A stretch of DNA of 10,014 nt, taken from assembly GCA_003509785.1 (NCBI GenBank), contig DOMY01000211.1:7246-17259 (forward strand). The letters run 5' to 3'. Shown in pieces: positions 6,655 to 10,014 of the stretch. Below the pieces are notes generated by a model, which searched no databases, was not told the origin of the DNA, and worked only from the letters and a program-made list of their open reading frames with translations. The translations under genes and the position numbers were made by a program. Every line of letters starts with the position of its first letter. Within the stretch, counting starts at the first letter, position 1. This stretch comes from Gemmobacter sp. (GTDB lineage: Bacteria > Pseudomonadota > Alphaproteobacteria > Rhodobacterales > Rhodobacteraceae).

Positions 6655-6948
6655 CGTCGTAGCTTGGTTCTTTCAGAGCACAGGCACCAGACCGGCGGAT
6701 GGCCCACCAAGTGTTCGTGAACACTCTATAAACCCTTCCAGCCCCGTGTCGATGAATGGCGGTTTGTGGTGAGGGTACGACCAAACGGCCAATCATCTGA
6801 AACAAAACGATTTACCGGACGTTTCCTTAATCGCGCAGTTAATTGCGCCCCAACCAGGCGTAATCAATACTCGCTTGCCGCGGAGAAACCGAACTCATCC
6901 AGGACGATCTGCGAAAGCTTCGGCAATAAGCCCGCCGCCGCGGCCGAA
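6655..6948. other. Gene-free stretch between the XRE gene and the LysR-family gene
   Basis: No convincing coding sequence is seen on either strand. The stretch contains the perfect palindrome at 6710-6725 and a near-palindrome GCGCAGTTAATTGCGC (6833-6848, one mismatched pair). It is less GC-rich than the flanking genes around 6780-6860. No intrinsic terminator with a T-run was found for either convergent gene. Confidence 0.5.
6710..6725. repeat. Perfect 16-bp palindrome downstream of the XRE-family gene
   Basis: AGTGTTC-GT-GAACACT has perfect 7-base arms around a 2-base centre, 56 bp after the XRE stop. It shares TGTT...AACA with the palindrome at 6231-6243, and its left half (TGTTCGT) also occurs at 6218-6224. 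It could be a regulator operator or a partition/recombination-type site. It has no T-run and a near-zero loop, so it is not a typical terminator. Confidence 0.45.
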
Positions 6949-7860
6949 TCACAGCCCGGCTGCGGAGCCCAGAGACCGGATGCAATCCACAAAGGCGCGC
7001 ACGCGCCGATTCTCGCGATTGGCGGGGCTGAAATAGGTATAAAGATAGTTGGGTGGCGGCATGTAGCCGGTCAGCACCGGCTGGATATCGGAGCTAGCGT
7101 GCAGGCTGCGGCACATGCCCTCGGTCAGATAGCCAAGGCCCAAGCCTGCGCCGACCAGACGCATCGCAGTCGAGAATGACGCAACGGTCAGCCTGCCAGG
7201 AGGTTCCAGTTCGATAATCCGGCCATTGGTGGTGAATTCCCAGCGATAGGGTTTTTCCTGGCCCGGGACGTGGCGGCGGATGCAGTGATGGGCCAGAACA
7301 TCCTTGGGCACTTCGGGGCGGCCATGCCGGTCGAAGTAGTCGCGCGTGCCCACCACCCGCCAGCTGATCGGCTGCGGGATACGCGCGGCGACCATATCGC
7401 CCTGGATATATTCCCCAAGGCGAATGCCGATGTCGAACCCCTCCGCCAGCAGATCGGGGCGGCCCTCGCGGCTCTCGGCATGAACCGCAACGCCGGGATG
7501 GCGGGCCGCAAAAATCTCCAGCGCCGGATCCAACACTGTCTCCAGCGCCATGGCCTGGACACAGATCCGCAAGGTGCCACCCAGTTCGGTCCGGCGATCC
7601 TGCAGATCCTCAAGCGTTTCTTCCAGAGCGCCGGTCAGGGGTCGCAGGCGATCCAGCAGCAAGAGGCCCGCTGTGGTCAGTTCAACGCGCCGCGTGGTGC
7701 GGTGAAACAGCTTGGACGAGAGCCGCTCTTCCAGTTGCCGGATGGTGGCCCCGACAGCCACGGAACTGACCCCGAGCCCCTGCGCCGCCTTGCGGAAATT
7801 CTTGGCCTCCGCCACCGCTAGGAATTCCGGCAGGCCCTTGAACAGATCCCGTTCCGCCAT
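6949..7860 (-). CDS. LysR-family transcriptional regulator
   Basis: 303 residues, the usual length for the family. Residues about 6-64 form the N-terminal winged HTH: FKGLPEFLAVAEAKNFRKAA, then LGVSSVAVGATIRQLEERL and LFHRTTRRVELTTAG. A linker helix (LLDRLRPLTGALEETLEDL) leads into the periplasmic-binding-protein-like effector domain from about 90, including GTLRICV and DIGIRLGEY. The effector is unknown. The start at 7860 places MAERD directly before the HTH; the ribosome binding site is weak. It is divergent from the class III aminotransferase gene across 103 bp, the classic LysR regulator/target layout, so it probably controls that gene and itself. Confidence 0.93.
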   Translation of the reverse strand: MAERDLFKGLPEFLAVAEAKNFRKAAQGLGVSSVAVGATIRQLEERLSSKLFHRTTRRVELTTAGLLLLDRLRPLTGALEETLEDLQDRRTELGGTLRICVQAMALETVLDPALEIFAARHPGVAVHAESREGRPDLLAEGFDIGIRLGEYIQGDMVAARIPQPISWRVVGTRDYFDRHGRPEVPKDVLAHHCIRRHVPGQEKPYRWEFTTNGRIIELEPPGRLTVASFSTAMRLVGAGLGLGYLTEGMCRSLHASSDIQPVLTGYMPPPNYLYTYFSPANRENRRVRAFVDCIRSLGSAAGL

Positions 7861-7963
7861 TGATTGATAACCTATGCTTTATTCTGATATTAAAATGACC
7901 AGAATTGTTATGCAATGAGTTTCCCGCTCAAATGGATCAAAGACCGCAACAGGGATCCTCACC
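7861..7963. promoter_or_regulatory. Divergent LysR / aminotransferase promoter region
   Basis: This AT-rich 103-bp region contains ATTCTG (7881-7886) and its inverted partner CAGAAT (7900-7905) separated by 13 bases, a spacing compatible with a LysR-type binding site. A second, wider inverted pair is ATAAC (7867-7871) and GTTAT (7907-7911). Promoter boxes could not be assigned with confidence. Confidence 0.4.
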
Positions 7964-9337
7964 ATGCTCTCCAACTCACTTCATGAGCGCGATATCGCCA
8001 GCCAGCTGCATCCGCAGACGAACCTTTCGCTGCATGAGAAAACCGGCCCGGTCGTGATGGTGTCAGGCCATGGCGCCGAGATCACCGACAGCAATGGCAA
8101 GACCTATATCGAGGGCATGTCGGGCCTGTGGTGCACCGCCCTTGGCCTGAGCGAGACCCGTCTGGTCGAGGCTGCCACCCGTCAGATGTCTACCCTGCCT
8201 TATTACCAGAATTTTGCCCATCGCGCGACCGAACCGGGCATCGAGCTGGCGACGAAACTGCTGGGTATTGCGCCGGTCCCGATGTCGAATGTGCTGTTCC
8301 AGTCGTCCGGCTCGGAAGCGAATGATACGGCTATCAAGCTGGCCTGGTACCATTTTGCCGCGCAGGGTCGGCCGGAAAAGCGCAAGATCATCGGCCGCAA
8401 CCGGGGCTATCACGGCACATCGATCGCTTCGGCCTCGATCACCGGCCTGCCGCATCTGCATCGCGATTTCCACCTGCCGCTGCCTAATTTCCTGCATGTC
8501 ACCTGTCCGCATTTCTACCGCGAGGGGCTGGCCGGAGAGACCGAGGACCAATTCTCGACCCGTCTGGCCGACGAACTGGATGCGCTGATCTTGGCCGAAG
8601 GGCCAGAAACGGTTGCCGCCTTCTTTGCCGAACCCGCCATGGGCACCGGTGGCGCGGTCATGCCGCCTGCGGGCTATTTCGAAAAGATCCAGAAGGTTCT
8701 GAGAAAGCACGAGGTTCTGCTGATCGCTGACGAGGTTATCACCGGCTTCGGGCGCACCGGCAACTGGTGGGGCAGCCAGACCTTCGGCCTGAAGCCTGAT
8801 ATGATCTCCTGCGCCAAGGCGCTGACCGCCGCCTATATGCCGCTCTCGGCGCTGCTGATTTCCGAGCCAATCTACCAGTCGATGAAGGCACAGTCGGAAA
8901 AGATCGGCGTTTTCGGTCATGGCTATACTTATGGCGCGCATCCGGTCGCATGTGCGGTCGCGAATGAGGCGCTGCGGATCTATGACGAAGACGGCGTCAT
9001 CGCGGGTGTCGCGGCCAAGGGCGAACAACTCGGCGGCCTGCTGGCACCGCTGGTCAGCCATCCGCTGGTTGGCGAGGTGCGCGGCACCGGCCTGATGTGG
9101 GGGATCGAAATCGTCGCCGATAAGGTGACGCGCACGCCCTTCGACCCGGCCCGCGGCATCCCCGCCAAAGTGCAGGAGGCCGCCTTCACCCGCGGTCTGG
9201 TCTGTCGCGCGCTTGGCTCGGCCATTGCCATCGCCCCGCCGCTCGTGATCCGCCCCGACCAAATCGAGGCCGCAGCTCAGCGGTTCAGTGCAGCGCTCGA
9301 CCAGATCGCCGACGAGCTGGGCACCCGGCCCCAGTAA
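7964..9337 (+). CDS. Class III PLP-dependent (omega) aminotransferase
   Basis: 457 residues, normal length for the family. YIEGMSGLWCTALG (48-61), QSSGSEANDTAIKLA (113-127), GRNRGYHGTS (144-153), LLIADEVITGFGRTG (252-266) and SCAKALTAAYMPLSA (282-296) mark a fold-type I class III transaminase. D256 should contact the PLP ring nitrogen and K285 should form the Schiff base; T322 in YTYGAHP fits the phosphate-binding position. W56 and the overall pattern resemble omega-amino acid/amine:pyruvate transaminases, moving an amino group from an amine or omega-amino acid to pyruvate; the exact substrate cannot be read from sequence. An AGGGAT-like weak ribosome binding site precedes the ATG. The final codons and the TAA lie in DNA that also encodes the IS110 motif HYWGR on the other strand, so the extreme C-terminus may have been replaced. 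Confidence 0.93.
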   Translation: MLSNSLHERDIASQLHPQTNLSLHEKTGPVVMVSGHGAEITDSNGKTYIEGMSGLWCTALGLSETRLVEAATRQMSTLPYYQNFAHRATEPGIELATKLLGIAPVPMSNVLFQSSGSEANDTAIKLAWYHFAAQGRPEKRKIIGRNRGYHGTSIASASITGLPHLHRDFHLPLPNFLHVTCPHFYREGLAGETEDQFSTRLADELDALILAEGPETVAAFFAEPAMGTGGAVMPPAGYFEKIQKVLRKHEVLLIADEVITGFGRTGNWWGSQTFGLKPDMISCAKALTAAYMPLSALLISEPIYQSMKAQSEKIGVFGHGYTYGAHPVACAVANEALRIYDEDGVIAGVAAKGEQLGGLLAPLVSHPLVGEVRGTGLMWGIEIVADKVTRTPFDPARGIPAKVQEAAFTRGLVCRALGSAIAIAPPLVIRPDQIEAAAQRFSAALDQIADELGTRPQ

Positions 9338-9516
9338 TGTGACGTGGCACAGGCTTCCATCGCCACGATACAGGATTGCTGCTCAGCCAGAAGCGCCGCC
9401 AGGCGAGTCCGTGACAGAACGCGGTTGTATAGAACCGCCCCATCCAATCCAATTGCGCAGACTTGGAAACTGCCCTTCGCCAAGTCGATCGCCAGCATGC
9501 TGATCGGTGTCGTCAT
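9325..9516 (-). pseudogene. IS110-family transposase, N-terminal remnant
   Basis: 64 codons match the start of an IS110/IS1111-type DEDD transposase: MLAIDLAKGSFQV (first catalytic Asp, D11), a short linker, and CIVAMEACATSHYWGR (second acidic residue, E54). After R64 the frame continues only as antisense of the aminotransferase gene, so at least three quarters of the transposase is lost. GGGAGG lies about 8 bases before the ATG at 9516. About 80 bases of element 5' end appear to remain upstream, up to the junction with an IS3 remnant near 9595. The break at about 9320-9325 falls inside the last codons of the aminotransferase. Confidence 0.85.
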
Positions 9517-9595
9517 CGATGTGCCCTCCCTTAGGTTCCGGTGAAACCATCATGGCATACGTGATGCCGTTGGGTGGGGGCATCCACCGCATCAG
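9517..9595 (-). mobile_element. Short 5' non-coding end of the IS110-family remnant
   Basis: This DNA lies between the transposase start and the point where the IS3-family gene is interrupted, so it is taken as the element's left end. It contains a small inverted repeat, GGCAT-ACGTG-ATGCC (9554-9568). About 80 bases seems short for an IS110-subgroup left end carrying a bridge RNA, so the IS1111-type arrangement (RNA at the lost right end) is more likely; this is inference. The exact border is not proven. Confidence 0.4.
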
Positions 9596-9702
9596 TTCAG
9601 ACCGAGCCGTTCCGAAACCTCGCTCACCGGGTAGCCCCGCTCGGTGATCTGAGCGACTGCGTCACGCTTGAAGTCGTCGCTGAAAGTGCTTGTGCCCATC
9701 AT
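9592..9702 (-). pseudogene. IS3-family transposase OrfA, N-terminal remnant
   Basis: The frame reads M-M-G-T-S-T, then FSDDFKRDAVAQITERGYPV and SEVSERLGL, a typical IS3-family OrfA start with the first HTH helices; it then hits N-stop at 9592. AAGGAGG precedes the second ATG (9699) by 5 bases, so that ATG may be the real start. Only about 36 of the roughly 90-100 residues usual for OrfA remain. The break at about 9595-9600 coincides with the presumed left end of the IS110 remnant, suggesting that IS110 insertion or a later deletion truncated it. Confidence 0.8.
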
Positions 9703-9747
9703 GGCCTCCTTGCCTCAAAATTAGCAAAAAAGGGCGTCCACGAAACA
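9703..9747 (-). mobile_element. Probable left terminal sequence of the IS3-family remnant
   Basis: On the minus strand the sequence just before OrfA begins TGTTTCGTGGACGCCC and runs through a T-rich stretch to the ribosome binding site. IS3-family elements have TG...CA ends and about this much leader before OrfA, so the outer end is placed at 9747. The border is inferred; no partner inverted repeat remains in the window. Confidence 0.45.
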
Positions 9748-9986
9748 TGGGGCTATTCAGATGCCGCAGTTGGAGGCAAGTCGTGCATGAAGCTGGTATC
9801 TTCGAACTTCGGTATTTTGAGAAGGATGGACAGCGCTCTGCTTGGTACCGGGACAAGTAAAGGTCTGCGAGCTCATGACGAGTTTTCAGCGTGAAATACG
9901 ACACCAACAACTTGTTCTGTGCAGGCACGGGAAAGTGAGGGTCATCCTCGGCCGCTCTCGTTATGACGAGCGAACAGCGTGCTTTT
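9748..9986. other. Gene-free stretch before the CRISPR-like repeat
   Basis: No recognisable gene on either strand. It is less GC-rich than the metabolic genes. A small hairpin, CTCGT-TATG-ACGAG (9957-9970), lies just before the repeat-like sequence and is followed after 12 bases by TTTT. If the array is read from the right, this is its trailer side. Confidence 0.4.
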
Positions 9987-10014
9987 GCAATTATCCCCGC
10001 GTGTGCGGGGGAGC
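9987..10014 (-). CRISPR. Single type I-E-like CRISPR repeat cut by the window edge
   Basis: TTATCCCCGC-GTGT-GCGGGGGAGC (9991-10014) matches the reverse complement of type I-E repeats (5'-G-N-N-CCCCGC-N4-GCGGGGAT-AAACC-like). It has the diagnostic 6-bp stem CCCCGC/GCGGGG with a 4-base loop, and ATA on the 3' side of the stem. Read on the minus strand it ends GGGGATAATTGC instead of the usual ATAAACCG/ATGAACCG, the kind of 3' decay seen in the last, leader-distal repeat. Only one copy is present, so the call rests on similarity alone; the array, leader and cas genes would be to the right. Confidence 0.6.

Noticed and set aside
8063..9262. 399-codon minus-strand frame opposite the aminotransferase
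   Set aside because: Antisense shadow; the plus strand has all class III transaminase motifs in order.
9574..9894. Plus-strand open frame across the IS3 remnant
   Set aside because: It covers the antisense of OrfA and the unrelated flank, and its protein has no coherent pattern.

Overview
The window is GC-rich chromosomal DNA that looks alphaproteobacterial, most likely Rhodobacterales (Paracoccus/Rhodobacter-like). That placement is an inference from codon usage, protein style and the mix of gene families; no rRNA or other marker is present. It combines two conserved metabolic/regulatory modules with stretches of decayed mobile DNA.

Left part (1-4175): three minus-strand genes form the start of a Nit1C-type nitrilase cluster. 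In transcription order they are an Sll0783/MSMEG_0572-family protein (nitB), a nitrilase with an intact Glu-Lys-Cys triad (nitC) and an MSMEG_0568-family radical SAM protein (nitD), which runs off the left edge. This cluster has been linked genetically to cyanide assimilation in Pseudomonas and to nitrogen starvation in cyanobacteria. A MocR-type regulator (GntR-like winged helix fused to a PLP aminotransferase-like domain) is transcribed divergently across a 260-bp AT-rich, palindrome-bearing intergenic region and is the obvious candidate regulator.

Middle part (4176-6948): a decayed integrated element. A P4-type tyrosine integrase is cut off after its first catalytic arginine (minus strand). 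A short piece with the sequence expected just after that cut lies about 1.5 kb away on the opposite strand, which would fit an inversion. The rest is non-coding or scrambled sequence plus one intact small XRE-family regulator flanked by palindromic sites.

Right part (6949-9337): a LysR-family regulator and a class III (omega) aminotransferase are divergently arranged with a 103-bp shared promoter region, a typical regulator/target pair. The last codons and stop of the aminotransferase overlap a truncated IS110-family transposase gene.

Far right (9325-10014): an IS110-family 5' remnant abuts an IS3-family OrfA 5' remnant. After about 240 bp with no recognisable gene, the window ends inside a sequence that closely resembles a type I-E CRISPR repeat, probably the leader-distal end of an array lying mostly beyond the edge.
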